Shown here: piece by piece, positions 23,646-31,571 of the stretch
Layout: every line of letters begins with the position of its first letter
How positions within the stretch are numbered: the stretch's first letter is position 1
Assembly (NCBI RefSeq): GCF_002556545.1
Contig: NZ_CP022685.1
Coordinates: 5,868,001-5,932,000, forward strand
Length of the DNA: 64,000 nucleotides
Origin: Streptomyces formicae
GTDB lineage: Bacteria > Actinomycetota > Actinomycetes > Streptomycetales > Streptomycetaceae
Direction of reading: 5' to 3'
The notes under the pieces: generated by a model
Told to the model about the DNA's origin: nothing
The model's database searches: none
The model's input: the letters and a program-made list of their open reading frames with translations, nothing else
Translations under genes and position numbers: made by a program

Positions 23646-24041
23646 GTGAGCAGCGACGAGGCGCGAGCGCCGCAGAAGCCGAAGTCCCAGCCGAACGAGG
23701 CCCGTGTGATTCCTCTGCGCCCCCTGGGTAAGGAGGCCGAGCAGGAGCGGCGGGAGCCGCTCTGGCGGGATCTCGTCGGTGACGTCCTGCGCCGCGAGCG
23801 CCTCGCGCAGGAGCGCACCCTGAAGGACGTGGCCGACGCCGCCCGGATCTCCATGCCCTACCTCTCCGAGCTGGAGCGCGGCCGCAAGGAGGCCTCCTCC
23901 GAGGTCCTCGCGGCCGCCGCCCGCGCGCTCGGTCTCGGCCTGCCCGACCTGCTCTCGCTGGCCCAGAGCCGCCTGGTCGGCCTTCCCCGCGTGAGGCCGA
24001 CCAAGGCGTCGCTCCAGGGCGAGGTGCGGTTGGCCGCCTGA
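23646..24041 (+). CDS. popR: PopR/ClgR-like activator of clpP genes
   Basis: A 131-residue protein with one XRE helix-turn-helix in the centre (LKDVADAARISMPYLSELER). It is convergent with two clpP genes, the neighbourhood reported for popR and clpP3-clpP4 in Streptomyces lividans, where PopR activates that operon and is itself degraded by ClpP1P2 through its terminal Ala-Ala. This protein ends RLAA, matching such a degron and resembling the ssrA tag. The name is assigned on context, size, HTH type and tail. The start is uncertain: GTG at 23646 fits a leaderless transcript, and a later GTG at 23706 is possible. Confidence 0.75.
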   Translation: MSSDEARAPQKPKSQPNEARVIPLRPLGKEAEQERREPLWRDLVGDVLRRERLAQERTLKDVADAARISMPYLSELERGRKEASSEVLAAAARALGLGLPDLLSLAQSRLVGLPRVRPTKASLQGEVRLAA

Positions 24042-24083
24042 GCCGTCGCCGCGTGAGCCGTCGCCGCCTGAGCCTTCGCCGTC
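24039..24083. repeat. Three 15-bp tandem units at the popR/clpP junction
   Basis: TGAGCCGTCGCCGCG, TGAGCCGTCGCCGCC and TGAGCCTTCGCCGTC follow each other, the first starting at the popR-like stop codon. With GGCGGCGAC at 24095-24103 they can fold into a hairpin, so the array may end both converging genes. Confidence 0.85.
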
Positions 24084-24090
24084 TGGCGGG

Positions 24091-24723
24091 TCAGGCGGCG
24101 ACGGGTACGGCCCGCCTGCTGAGCACCTGGTCCGCGAGTCCGTACGCGACGGCCTCCTGCGCGGTGAAGAACTTGTCCCGGTCCATGTCGGCGCGCAGCG
24201 TCGCCACGTCGTGGCCCGTATGCCGGGACAGCACCTCCTCCACCTGGGAGCGGATCCGCAGCATCTCCTTGGCCTGCAGACTGAGGTCGGACACCGTCCC
24301 CTGCTGGCCCCGGCTCGCGGGCTGCCCGAGCAGCACGCGCGCGTGGTCGAGCACGAACCGCCGCCCCGGATCGCCCCCGGCGAGCAGCACGGCGGCGGTG
24401 GAGGCGGCCTGGCCGACGCAGAACGTCGAGATCGGCGCGGTGATGAAGCTCATGGTGTCGTAGATCGCCATGAGCGAAGTGAACGATCCACCGGGCGAGT
24501 TGATGTAGATCGCGACCTCGCGCTCCGGGGCGGACGACTCCAGATGCAGCAGTTGCGCGATGACCACGTTGGCCACACCGTCGTCGATCTCCGTGCCGAG
24601 GAAGATGATGCGCTCGGAGAGCAGGCGGCTGTAGACGTCGTAGGAACGCTCGCCCTGCGGGGTGCGTTCGACGACGGTGGGAATGGTGTACTGACTCATC
24701 CTGGGCTCCATCCTCTGGCTCAT
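24091..24723 (-). CDS. ClpP-like protease subunit lacking the catalytic His
   Basis: A 210-residue ClpP homologue. The fold blocks are all there: [18 protein letters not shown], Ser108 in GQAAS and the Asp (D183) in DRDKF. The motif that should read M-I/M-H-Q-P reads LLGQP, so Gly133 (codon GGG) replaces the catalytic His. The Ser-to-His spacing (25) matches the partner gene, so this is a true substitution rather than misalignment. It is probably inactive alone and structural or regulatory in a mixed ring with the upstream ClpP. The chosen ATG (24723) has a GGGGGGA ribosome site; ATG at 24699 is an alternative. It ends PVAA, another Ala-Ala tail. Confidence 0.9.
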   Translation of the reverse strand: MSQRMEPRMSQYTIPTVVERTPQGERSYDVYSRLLSERIIFLGTEIDDGVANVVIAQLLHLESSAPEREVAIYINSPGGSFTSLMAIYDTMSFITAPISTFCVGQAASTAAVLLAGGDPGRRFVLDHARVLLGQPASRGQQGTVSDLSLQAKEMLRIRSQVEEVLSRHTGHDVATLRADMDRDKFFTAQEAVAYGLADQVLSRRAVPVAA

Positions 24724-24737
24724 CACCTGATCCCCCC

Positions 24738-25394
24738 TCAAATCCCGAGCCCGATACGGTGCTTAGGCCCTGCGGGGCGCACGTCCTCCATCGATGCGAC
24801 GACGCGGTCGACCATGCCGTACTCCTTGGCCTGCTCGGCCGTGAACCAGCGGTCGCGGTCACCGTCGCGCGAGATGGTCTCCTCGTTCTGGCCCGTGTGC
24901 TCGGCGGTGATCCGCTCGATGGCCTTCTTCGTGAACTCCAGGTTCTCGGCCTGGATGGCGATGTCCGCGGTGGTGCCGCCGATGCCCGCGGAGGGCTGGT
25001 GCATCATGATCCGCGCGTTGGGCAGCGCGAAGCGTTTGCCCGCGGTGCCGACGCTGAGCAGGAACTGGCCCATGCTGGCGGCGAATCCCATGACGAGGGT
25101 GGAGACGTCGTTGGGGATGAGCCGCATGGTGTCGTAGATCGCGAGCCCGGCGCTGACCGAGCCGCCCGGGCTGTTGATGTAGAGCCCGATGTCGGTCTTC
25201 GGGTCCTCCGCGGACAGGACGAGCAGCTGTGCGCAGACGCGGTTGGCGGAGACCTCGTCGACCTGTGTTCCGAGGAACACGATGCGCTGGTCGAGGAGTT
25301 GGGCGGCGAGTTGATCGTCGAACCGGGACGGCGCGGTGTCCCCGTCGGCGCCCCGGGGACGCGCGGCGTCCCACCCACTGTCATGCACGGACAT
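24738..25394 (-). CDS. clpP: ATP-dependent Clp protease proteolytic subunit, intact triad
   Basis: A 218-residue ClpP with a complete triad: Ser107 (GFAASMG), His132 (MMHQP) and Asp181 (DRDRW). [12 protein letters not shown] and [14 protein letters not shown] are textbook ClpP signatures. It is the first gene of a two-gene operon; 14 bases separate its stop from the second, degenerate clpP. The ATG at 25394 has GGGAGGA just upstream. Context with the PopR-like gene suggests the clpP3/clpP4 pair used when ClpP1P2 fails; which number applies to which gene is not resolved. CCGCCTCGGCGG at 25450-25461 is a small palindrome in the promoter region. Confidence 0.95.
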   Translation of the reverse strand: MSVHDSGWDAARPRGADGDTAPSRFDDQLAAQLLDQRIVFLGTQVDEVSANRVCAQLLVLSAEDPKTDIGLYINSPGGSVSAGLAIYDTMRLIPNDVSTLVMGFAASMGQFLLSVGTAGKRFALPNARIMMHQPSAGIGGTTADIAIQAENLEFTKKAIERITAEHTGQNEETISRDGDRDRWFTAEQAKEYGMVDRVVASMEDVRPAGPKHRIGLGI

Positions 25395-25560
25395 GATTCC
25401 TCCCACGATCTCGGCGGCTCCGAACGCCGCGCCCTGCCTTGACTGTTGCCCGCCTCGGCGGTCGTTGTCAGAGATCTCGGCTGGTGGCAGATTCGCTGAG
25501 GGCAGAGGGGGCGCGGGGCTCGGGTGGGTGCGGGTCTTGCGCCTTGGGTTCGGTTGTGGG

Positions 25561-25869
25561 GCGGGGCCGCGGGGGTATGTGCGTACTCGCCGTCCCAGAT
25601 GACCGCCAACGGACTTGCTTCCGTGCCCCGGTCTCCTTATGTGCTCCGTGCGCACATACCCCCACGTCCCCTCGGGCGCGCTCGCGGCTGCGGCCCGGCG
25701 GGGGCGGGCCCCTTCAGGGGCGCGGGGAACTGCGCGAACCCCCGTGTGCCGTCGCGCTGGACGTGGGGAGGATGCCGCCACCGCCCCCACCCACCCACGC
25801 GCGGTGTGGCCCCTTCAGGGGCGCGGGGAACTGCGCAAAACCCCGTGTGACACCGCACCGGACGTGGGG
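25561..25869 (+). repeat. Composite dispersed repeat, copy B
   Basis: This 309-bp block repeats 1502-1808 in the same orientation with only scattered changes. The 13-bp inverted arms (25571-25583 and 25651-25663) and both 62-bp subunits (25707-25768 and 25808-25869) are retained. It fills most of the 519-base gap between the clpP promoter and the DUF5829 gene. The arms are identical in both copies while the loop differs at several positions, a pattern that would fit selection on structure. Confidence 0.92.
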
Positions 25870-25913
25870 GAGATACCACCACCTCCCCCACCCACCCGGC
25901 AGGGACAACGCCC

Positions 25914-26849
25914 CTACTTCGGCGAGGGAAACGCCCAAACAGCGCGGGCCCCCGGCCCCACAGTAAGCGTGGAGTCACCCAGACGCTCCACGTGCCGCTT
26001 CACCGGGTGGTTGAGCGACATCCCGACCTCCCGCAGACCCGCCCGCTCACGAGGAACCGGTTCGAGACGGATCGTCGTGCCCCCACCCCGCGCGACGACC
26101 CCGTCACCCGGCACGGAGGACACCTGGAACCCCCCGGCCCGCAGCAACGGCACCGTGTTGGCGAGATCGCGCGGCGTCACCGCGAGACGGATCGACGTCA
26201 CGTCGCGCATCAGATGGTCGCGGTAGCCGTCGGACAAGTACCGCTCCCGCCCGACGTCCCCGGGAAACGCCGCAGGCTCGGTCCCGCTGCGCGGGTCCGC
26301 GAAGTACTCGGGCCGGTACTCCATCCCCCACGCGCCGAACGCGTCGTACTGATCGGTGGTGAAGACCGCGTCGAACCACGGCACCGGCACCCCGTCCCCG
26401 AAGTCCCGCGTCTGGCGGAACTCGACCGGCTTCTCGACGCCGAGGTCCCGCAGTCGCGCGAGGACCGTCGCCATGTCACCGGCCCGCTCGGTGGAGACGC
26501 CCATTCCGGCGGAGCCGAGCGTGCCGTCGGGCCCCGACACGTCCCCGACGCCGAAGAGCTCGAGGTAGGTCTCGCGCCCCATCAGATAGCGCCCCGTCCA
26601 GGTCTGCCCGTCGGAACCGGTCGTGGTGCGCACCTGGAAGTTGGCGAACTCCCGCAGGTAGGTGGAGTGTTCGATGGCGTCGGCGGTCTCCCGGTCGAAC
26701 ACTCCGTAGGCGTGGTTGTAGAAGAGCAATTGCCGGCCGGAGGGGGGCGTCCCCTCGTCGGCCTGCACCGTCGCGCTGCCCTGTACCGCCCCCACCAGGG
26801 CCAGCGCGACAACCATGACGACCCGCAACACTCTGCGCAGCAGCATCAT
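25914..26849 (-). CDS. Secreted DUF5829 family protein
   Basis: A 311-residue exported protein with a clear signal peptide (MMLLRRVLRVVMVVALALVG, cleavage near VQA-DE). The mature part starts with LLFYNHAYGVFDRETADAI, which I associate with DUF5829, and has two repeating alpha/beta halves (a vicinal-oxygen-chelate-like impression from NHAYG and SLNHPVKRHVERLG). Function unknown. The ATG at 26849 is chosen because TACGAT lies six bases before it and the signal peptide starts there; a GTG at 26894 is possible. Confidence 0.75.
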   Translation of the reverse strand: MMLLRRVLRVVMVVALALVGAVQGSATVQADEGTPPSGRQLLFYNHAYGVFDRETADAIEHSTYLREFANFQVRTTTGSDGQTWTGRYLMGRETYLELFGVGDVSGPDGTLGSAGMGVSTERAGDMATVLARLRDLGVEKPVEFRQTRDFGDGVPVPWFDAVFTTDQYDAFGAWGMEYRPEYFADPRSGTEPAAFPGDVGRERYLSDGYRDHLMRDVTSIRLAVTPRDLANTVPLLRAGGFQVSSVPGDGVVARGGGTTIRLEPVPRERAGLREVGMSLNHPVKRHVERLGDSTLTVGPGARAVWAFPSPK

Positions 26850-26855
26850 GCGGGC

Positions 26856-26861
26856 ATCGTA
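26856..26861 (-). promoter_or_regulatory. Putative leaderless -10 hexamer (DUF5829 gene)
   Basis: TACGAT on the minus strand ends six bases before the ATG at 26849. Confidence 0.45.
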
Positions 26862-26913
26862 GGAGGGGAGGAGCGGATTCCGTTGACGGTTCACGGAACC
26901 CGGTCCCGTGCGG

Positions 26914-27621
26914 CTACTCGGTGGGCTCGGGGGCGGCGACGATCCCGGTCGGGCAGGAGACGCCCCAGTTCGTCTCGAAGGGCTCCGCGAGCGTGACGCC
27001 GGTCCCGCCGATCCCGCAGTACCCGTCGGGGTTCTTGTCCAGGTACTGCTGGTGGTACGCCTCGGCGGGCCAGAACGGCTTGTCGTCGGCGGGCAGCACC
27101 GTCGTGGTGATCGTGCCGTGCCCGGAGGCCGTCAGGACCTTCTGGTACGCCTCCAGGGAGGCCGCCGCGATCGCCTGCTGGTCGGCGGAGTGGGTGTAGA
27201 TCGCCGAGCGGTACTGCGTGCCGACGTCATTGCCCTGCCGGAAGCCCTGCGTGGGGTTGTGGGACTCCCAGAACAGCTTCAGGAGCGCCGCGTACGAGAC
27301 CTTGGAGGGGTCGAAGACGACGCGCACCGCCTCGGTGTGCCCGGTCAGGCCGGAGCACGCCTCTTCGTAGGAGGGGTTCTCGGTGTAGCCGCCCTGGTAG
27401 CCGACGTACGTCGTCCAGACGCCCTCGGTCTGCCAGAACTTGCGCTCGGCGCCCCAGAAGCAGCCGAGGGCGAAGTCCGCGACCTCCAGGCCGTCGGGGT
27501 AGGGGCCGAGCAACGGGTTGCCGAGCACGGTGTGGCGCGCGGGGACCTCGAATTCCGGGGTCGCCCGGCCCTTCAGGGCCTGCTCGGGGGTGGGGAGCTC
27601 GGGCGTGCGTCCGAAGATCAT
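26914..27621 (-). CDS. msrA: Peptide methionine-(S)-S-oxide reductase
   Basis: A 235-residue MsrA that repairs oxidised methionine in proteins. The active-site motif is GCFWG with catalytic Cys54, followed by [19 protein letters not shown] and [13 protein letters not shown], all family hallmarks. Resolving cysteines are expected in YCGIGG and GVSCPTG near the C-terminus. The N-terminal extension of about 45 residues matches the long (E. coli-like) class. GAGGAGA lies five bases before the ATG. Confidence 0.97.
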   Translation of the reverse strand: MIFGRTPELPTPEQALKGRATPEFEVPARHTVLGNPLLGPYPDGLEVADFALGCFWGAERKFWQTEGVWTTYVGYQGGYTENPSYEEACSGLTGHTEAVRVVFDPSKVSYAALLKLFWESHNPTQGFRQGNDVGTQYRSAIYTHSADQQAIAAASLEAYQKVLTASGHGTITTTVLPADDKPFWPAEAYHQQYLDKNPDGYCGIGGTGVTLAEPFETNWGVSCPTGIVAAPEPTE

Positions 27622-27693
27622 GGGGTCTCTCCTCGTGCGTGACAGGGGTCGTGGACAAGAACGCCCGCACGGCCCTCGGCATTCCGCCGGGGC

Positions 27694-28812
27694 TCAGTGC
27701 GACAGCGTCGCCGGGCTGCCGCCGTTCGCCTCGTACCCCGCGACCGCCAGCGCGCGGTACACCGCGTAGTCCGCGGCCGGGTCGGCGGAGAGCGTCCAGG
27801 GCAGCGCGCCCACGTGGCCGTCCACGTGCACCAGCTGGTTCATCGCCTCGGACCAGCGCTCGCAGCGCACCAGGAAGAAGACCAGGAGGTGCCGGACGTG
27901 CGCCAGCATCGGGTCGTCCGCGCGCGCGGCGTGCACCGCGAAGAGCGCGCCCTCGACGGCCTTGGTGACGACCTCGCTCTGGTAGAAGCCGCGGACCAGG
28001 TTGACCTCGGGCAGGTGCTCGTAGACCGCGAAGAGCGGGAGCGCGGCGAGCAGGGAGCCGCGCGGGGCGCGGGCCGCCGCGGCCTCCGCGAAGCTGTACG
28101 CCAGATCGCGCGAGCCGTGCCACTTCTCGCACCAGTAGTGCAGCGCCGCCAGGTGCGCGCCCATGTGCGCGGGCGCGCGGTCCAGGATCTTCAGCCACAG
28201 CTGCTCGAACTCCTCGCGGGAGTACGCGAGTCCGCGCGCGATGGAGAGCTCGATGATGTACGGAACGGGGTCGCCGGGGGCGAGCAGCGCGGCCTGCCCG
28301 CACGCGTCCTTGGCCTCCTCCAGGATGATCCGGAACTCGTCCGTGCCCTGCGTCGAGGTGCGCCACGCCTGCTGGACGAGGAACTCCGCGTGCACCGCGG
28401 CGCCGCCCGCGTCCTTGGGCATCTCGGCCCGCCACACCCGCAGCCACTGCCCGCCGGGGCCCTCGCTCACGCCGCCGGGCCGCTCCTTGAGCTCCAGGGA
28501 GGCCGCGCCCGCGAAGGCCTGCACTCGCTGCCAGCGCCGCTCGCCGTGCGTCTCGGTGCCCGCGAGGAGCTGGGATGCGGCCTGCCAGCCCTGCGAGCGC
28601 TGCACGTGGTCGAGGACGTCGAGCAGGTCGCCGTCCGGGCCCGGCATGCGGATGTCCAGCTCCTCCTGGCGCAGGAAGCCGTAGTTCGCCGGGTCCGCGG
28701 CGTCCGGCGCGCCGGGGGCGACCTGCCGGATTCCGCCGCGCCTGCGCAGCAGCACGGGCCCGAGGACCGCGCCGATCATGACCACTGCCATCAGGACCCA
28801 GAGAATCTCCAT
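27694..28812 (-). CDS. Conserved hypothetical membrane-anchored protein
   Basis: A 372-residue protein beginning with one transmembrane helix (MEILWVLMAVVMIGAVLGPV) then RRRGG, so it is anchored with a large cytoplasmic helical part. The body is rich in Ala, Leu, Trp and Arg, with helical repeats resembling TPR-like scaffolds (AYSFAEAAAARAP, YYWCEKWHG-type). I do not recognise a named family. It is divergent from metB across 101 bp. Codon use is typical, so it is a resident gene. Confidence 0.78.
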   Translation of the reverse strand: MEILWVLMAVVMIGAVLGPVLLRRRGGIRQVAPGAPDAADPANYGFLRQEELDIRMPGPDGDLLDVLDHVQRSQGWQAASQLLAGTETHGERRWQRVQAFAGAASLELKERPGGVSEGPGGQWLRVWRAEMPKDAGGAAVHAEFLVQQAWRTSTQGTDEFRIILEEAKDACGQAALLAPGDPVPYIIELSIARGLAYSREEFEQLWLKILDRAPAHMGAHLAALHYWCEKWHGSRDLAYSFAEAAAARAPRGSLLAALPLFAVYEHLPEVNLVRGFYQSEVVTKAVEGALFAVHAARADDPMLAHVRHLLVFFLVRCERWSEAMNQLVHVDGHVGALPWTLSADPAADYAVYRALAVAGYEANGGSPATLSH

Positions 28813-28899
28813 GACACAAGCGAACCAGACGGCTCGGACAATTGGCCAACCTGGTGGGACGTACCCGTACCGACCCGGCGGAAGGACCCCCGCGCGCAT

Positions 28900-28905
28900 T
28901 ACGCT
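28900..28905 (+). promoter_or_regulatory. Putative leaderless -10 hexamer (metB)
   Basis: TACGCT ends eight bases before the metB ATG, with no ribosome site. Confidence 0.5.
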
Positions 28906-28913
28906 CAGGCCGC

Positions 28914-30068
28914 ATGAGTGACTCGCACAGCACGCAGAGCTTCGAAACGGTGGCGATCCACGCGGGCAACACCGCGGATCCCCTGACCGGAGCCGTCGTC
29001 CCGCCCATTTACCAGGTGTCCACCTACAAGCAGGACGGGGTCGGGGGCCTGCGCGGCGGCTATGAGTACAGCCGCAGCGCCAACCCGACGCGCACCGCCC
29101 TTGAAGAGAACCTGGCCGCACTGGAGGGCGGCAGCCGCGGCCTGGCCTTCGCCTCGGGACTCGCCGCGGAGGACTGCCTCCTCCGTACGCTGCTCACCCC
29201 CGGCGACCACGTGGTCATCCCCAACGACGCGTACGGCGGCACCTTCCGCCTGTTCGACAAGGTCGTCTCGCGGTGGGGCGTGGAGTGGTCGGTCGCCGAC
29301 ACCTCCGACCCGGAGGCGGTGCGGGCCGCGCTGACCGACCGTACGAAGGCGATCTGGGTGGAGACCCCCTCCAACCCGCTGCTCGGCATCACCGACATCG
29401 CGGCGGTCGCGCAGATCGCCCGCGAGGCCGGGGCCCGCCTGGTCGTCGACAACACCTTCGCGAGCCCCTACCTCCAGCAGCCGCTCGCGCTCGGCGCGGA
29501 CGTGGTCGTGCACTCCATGACGAAGTACATGGGCGGCCACTCGGACGTCGTCGGCGGCGCCCTCGTCGTCAACGACGCGGGGCTCGGCGAGGAGTTGGCG
29601 TACCACCAGAACGCGATGGGCGCCGTCGCGGGTCCCTTCGACGCCTGGCTGGTGCTGCGCGGCATCAAGACCCTCGCGGTGCGCATGGACCGGCACAGCG
29701 AGAACGCCACGAAGGTCACCGAGATGCTGACCCGGCACGCGCGCGTGACGCGCGTGCTGTACCCGGGCCTTCCGGAGCACCCCGGTCACGAGATCGCCGC
29801 CAAGCAGATGAAGGCGTTCGGCGGCATGGTCTCCTTCCTGGTCGAGGGCGGCGAGGAGGCGGCCGTCGAGGTCTGCAACCGCGCCAAGCTCTTCACCCTG
29901 GGCGAGTCCCTGGGCGGCGTCGAGTCCCTCATCGAGCACCCGGGCCGCATGACGCACGCCTCGGTGGCGGGCTCCGCCCTGGAGGTCCCCGGGGCCCTGG
30001 TGCGCCTATCCGTGGGCATCGAGTCGGCGGACGACCTCATCGCCGACCTCCAGCAGGCGCTCGGCTAG
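28914..30068 (+). CDS. metB: Cystathionine gamma-synthase/lyase family enzyme
   Basis: A 384-residue PLP enzyme of the Cys/Met metabolism family. The cofactor lysine is K204 in HSMTKYMGGHSD; EYSRSANPTRTALE, VDNTFASPYLQ and GESLGGVESLIEHP are strong family blocks. Cystathionine gamma-synthase joins O-succinyl- or O-acetylhomoserine with cysteine; the gamma-lyase runs the reverse transsulfuration, and the two are hard to tell apart by eye. The name metB follows actinobacterial usage. The ATG at 28914 gives the family length. Confidence 0.9.
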   Translation: MSDSHSTQSFETVAIHAGNTADPLTGAVVPPIYQVSTYKQDGVGGLRGGYEYSRSANPTRTALEENLAALEGGSRGLAFASGLAAEDCLLRTLLTPGDHVVIPNDAYGGTFRLFDKVVSRWGVEWSVADTSDPEAVRAALTDRTKAIWVETPSNPLLGITDIAAVAQIAREAGARLVVDNTFASPYLQQPLALGADVVVHSMTKYMGGHSDVVGGALVVNDAGLGEELAYHQNAMGAVAGPFDAWLVLRGIKTLAVRMDRHSENATKVTEMLTRHARVTRVLYPGLPEHPGHEIAAKQMKAFGGMVSFLVEGGEEAAVEVCNRAKLFTLGESLGGVESLIEHPGRMTHASVAGSALEVPGALVRLSVGIESADDLIADLQQALG

Positions 30069-30080
30069 AGCCCGGGCCCG

Positions 30081-30332
30081 CTACCAGCGGGTGAGTGGTG
30101 GAGTCGTCTGCGAGGGCGGCTCCACCCACGGCTGGGCGAGGGACGTCCATACGGCGAAGGCGACCACGGCCGCGACGAGCAGCAGCCAGCCGAGCCGCCG
30201 AGCCGCGCTGCGGCGCCGCAGCATCCGCCCGCCGCGCCGTACCGCGTCGGCGCACAGCCCGGGAGGTACAGGCGGCGGAGCGCCCTCCAGAAGGCGCCGT
30301 ACGGCCATTTCCTTGCGTTCGTGCTGACTCAT
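30081..30332 (-). CDS. Small single-pass membrane protein next to sigma factor gene
   Basis: An 83-residue protein: a basic N-terminal half (VRRGGRMLRRRSAARR), one transmembrane helix (LGWLLLVAAVVAFAVWTSL) and a short outer tail. It lies 16 bases after the sigma-factor gene on the same strand, with GAGGAGGG as ribosome site. Position and topology suggest a minimal anti-sigma or sigma-accessory protein, but no zinc or anti-sigma motif is visible, so that is inference. Confidence 0.75.
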   Translation of the reverse strand: MSQHERKEMAVRRLLEGAPPPVPPGLCADAVRRGGRMLRRRSAARRLGWLLLVAAVVAFAVWTSLAQPWVEPPSQTTPPLTRW

Positions 30333-30348
30333 CGGCGTGCCGCCCTCC

Positions 30349-30831
30349 TCATGAGGGTGCCGCCCCGCTCAGGGCGCGCGTGGGCGCGGGACCGCGCGGG
30401 GGATGCAGGACCGTCGCCATCGCGCGGGCGCAGATCGTGTGGACGCGGTCGGCGGGCAGCCCGAGGAGCGCCGCCGTCTGCTCCTCGGCCACGCCCTCGT
30501 ACATCCGCAGGACGAGGATCAGCCGCTCCTGCGGGCCGAGCCGTTCGAGGACGCCGCCGTGGCCGCGGTGCCTGCGCCAGGCCGCCCGGCCGAAGCGCAG
30601 GGCGAGCTGCTGGCGGGTGCGGTCGTAGGGGTCCTCGCCGCGCAGCCGGTCCCAGATCGCGTAGGTGTGCGCGAGGGAGGCGGTCAGCAGGGCACGCGCG
30701 CGTGGGTTGTCCTCGGCGGGCTCGGCGGTGAGCAGTGTGGCGGCATGCAGCAGCCGCCCTGCCGCGCCCGCGACGAACGCCTCGAACTCCCGGGCCCGGC
30801 GGGCGTTCTGGACCGCCTGCCGTTCGCGCAC
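30349..30831 (-). CDS. ECF-like RNA polymerase sigma factor (SigE family)
   Basis: A 160-residue protein. The C-terminal half is a clear region 4 helix-turn-helix: LGPQERLILVLRMYEGVAEEQTAALLGLPADRVHTI. The N-terminal half has weak region-2-like helices (EFEAFVAGAAGRLLHAATLLT), as in Streptomyces SigE-family ECF proteins. The GTG start has GGGAGG close upstream. It forms an operon with the small membrane protein. CTCATATGAG (30867-30876) is a 10-bp palindrome just upstream. Confidence 0.82.
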   Translation of the reverse strand: MRERQAVQNARRAREFEAFVAGAAGRLLHAATLLTAEPAEDNPRARALLTASLAHTYAIWDRLRGEDPYDRTRQQLALRFGRAAWRRHRGHGGVLERLGPQERLILVLRMYEGVAEEQTAALLGLPADRVHTICARAMATVLHPPRGPAPTRALSGAAPS

Positions 30832-30895
30832 CGCACCTCCCGGTCACAAGGAACGGGGATCCCGGTCTCATATGAGGCCAGAGGCGGGGCCGGGG

Positions 30896-31414
30896 TCAAG
30901 ACTCCGGAGTGGCCGGAACCTCTCCGCCGGGCGCCGACTGTGACGTCTGGCGTGCCGAGAGGGCGGAATTGAAGCGCGTGAGGAGCGCGCAGAAGCTCTC
31001 GCGCTCCGCCGGGTCCCAGTCCTGCGTCAGCTCGGCCATCAGCTCGCGCCGCGACGAGCGCACCTCGTCGAGCCGGGCCTGGCCGCGCGGCGACAGCTGG
31101 AGCACCACGGCCCGGCCGTCCTCGGGGTGCGAGGTGCGCTTGACGAGTCCGGTGTCGACCAGCGGGGCGACCTGCCGGGTGACCGTCGACGAGTCGATGC
31201 CCATGCTCGCCGCGAGCGCCTTGACGCCCATCGGGCCTTCCTTGTCGAGGCGGTTGAGCAGCAGATACGCGGCACGGTCCATGGAGTTGCGGACCTGTCC
31301 TACGCCGCCGAGGCGGGTCTGCTCCGCGCGGCGGGCGAAGACGGCCACCTGGTGCTGCAGGCTGTCGAGAAGGCCGGGGTCGCTGGCGGTCGTCATGTCC
31401 GGAGTTGTGGGCAT
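30896..31414 (-). CDS. MarR-family transcriptional regulator
   Basis: A 172-residue winged-helix repressor. The DNA-binding part is in MGVKALAASMGIDSSTVTRQVAPLVDTGLVKR with the wing SHPEDGRAVVLQLSPRG, a near-ideal MarR pattern. The flanking helices form the dimer interface. The gene is divergent from the threonine dehydratase gene over 157 bp, so it may control that gene or only itself. The ATG at 31414 is used; an in-frame ATG at 31396 is close. Confidence 0.92.
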   Translation of the reverse strand: MPTTPDMTTASDPGLLDSLQHQVAVFARRAEQTRLGGVGQVRNSMDRAAYLLLNRLDKEGPMGVKALAASMGIDSSTVTRQVAPLVDTGLVKRTSHPEDGRAVVLQLSPRGQARLDEVRSSRRELMAELTQDWDPAERESFCALLTRFNSALSARQTSQSAPGGEVPATPES

Positions 31415-31558
31415 GGCCGGGGGCTCACTTCATGCGAGGGCAGTGGGTTGGGGGACAGGGTACGCGGCCCGAGCCCGTACCGTACCTGCGCTGCGCAAAC
31501 CTACGGGGAGAACAGTCTCGGCCCTTGGTCACCGCAGGAGGAGTCGGACGTCGGCTGC

Positions 31559-31564
31559 AAGACT
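31559..31564 (+). promoter_or_regulatory. Weak leaderless -10-like hexamer (threonine dehydratase)
   Basis: AAGACT ends seven bases before the ATG at 31572; it keeps the second A and last T of the consensus. The distant GGAGGAG at about 31530 is too far away to serve. Confidence 0.3.
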
Positions 31565-31571
31565 TGCCGTC

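Noticed and set aside
24039..24083. Regular repeats considered as a CRISPR array
   Set aside because: The units are 15 bp without spacers, and no cas gene is present. The other tandem repeats (1420, 42117, 62578) also lack spacers.
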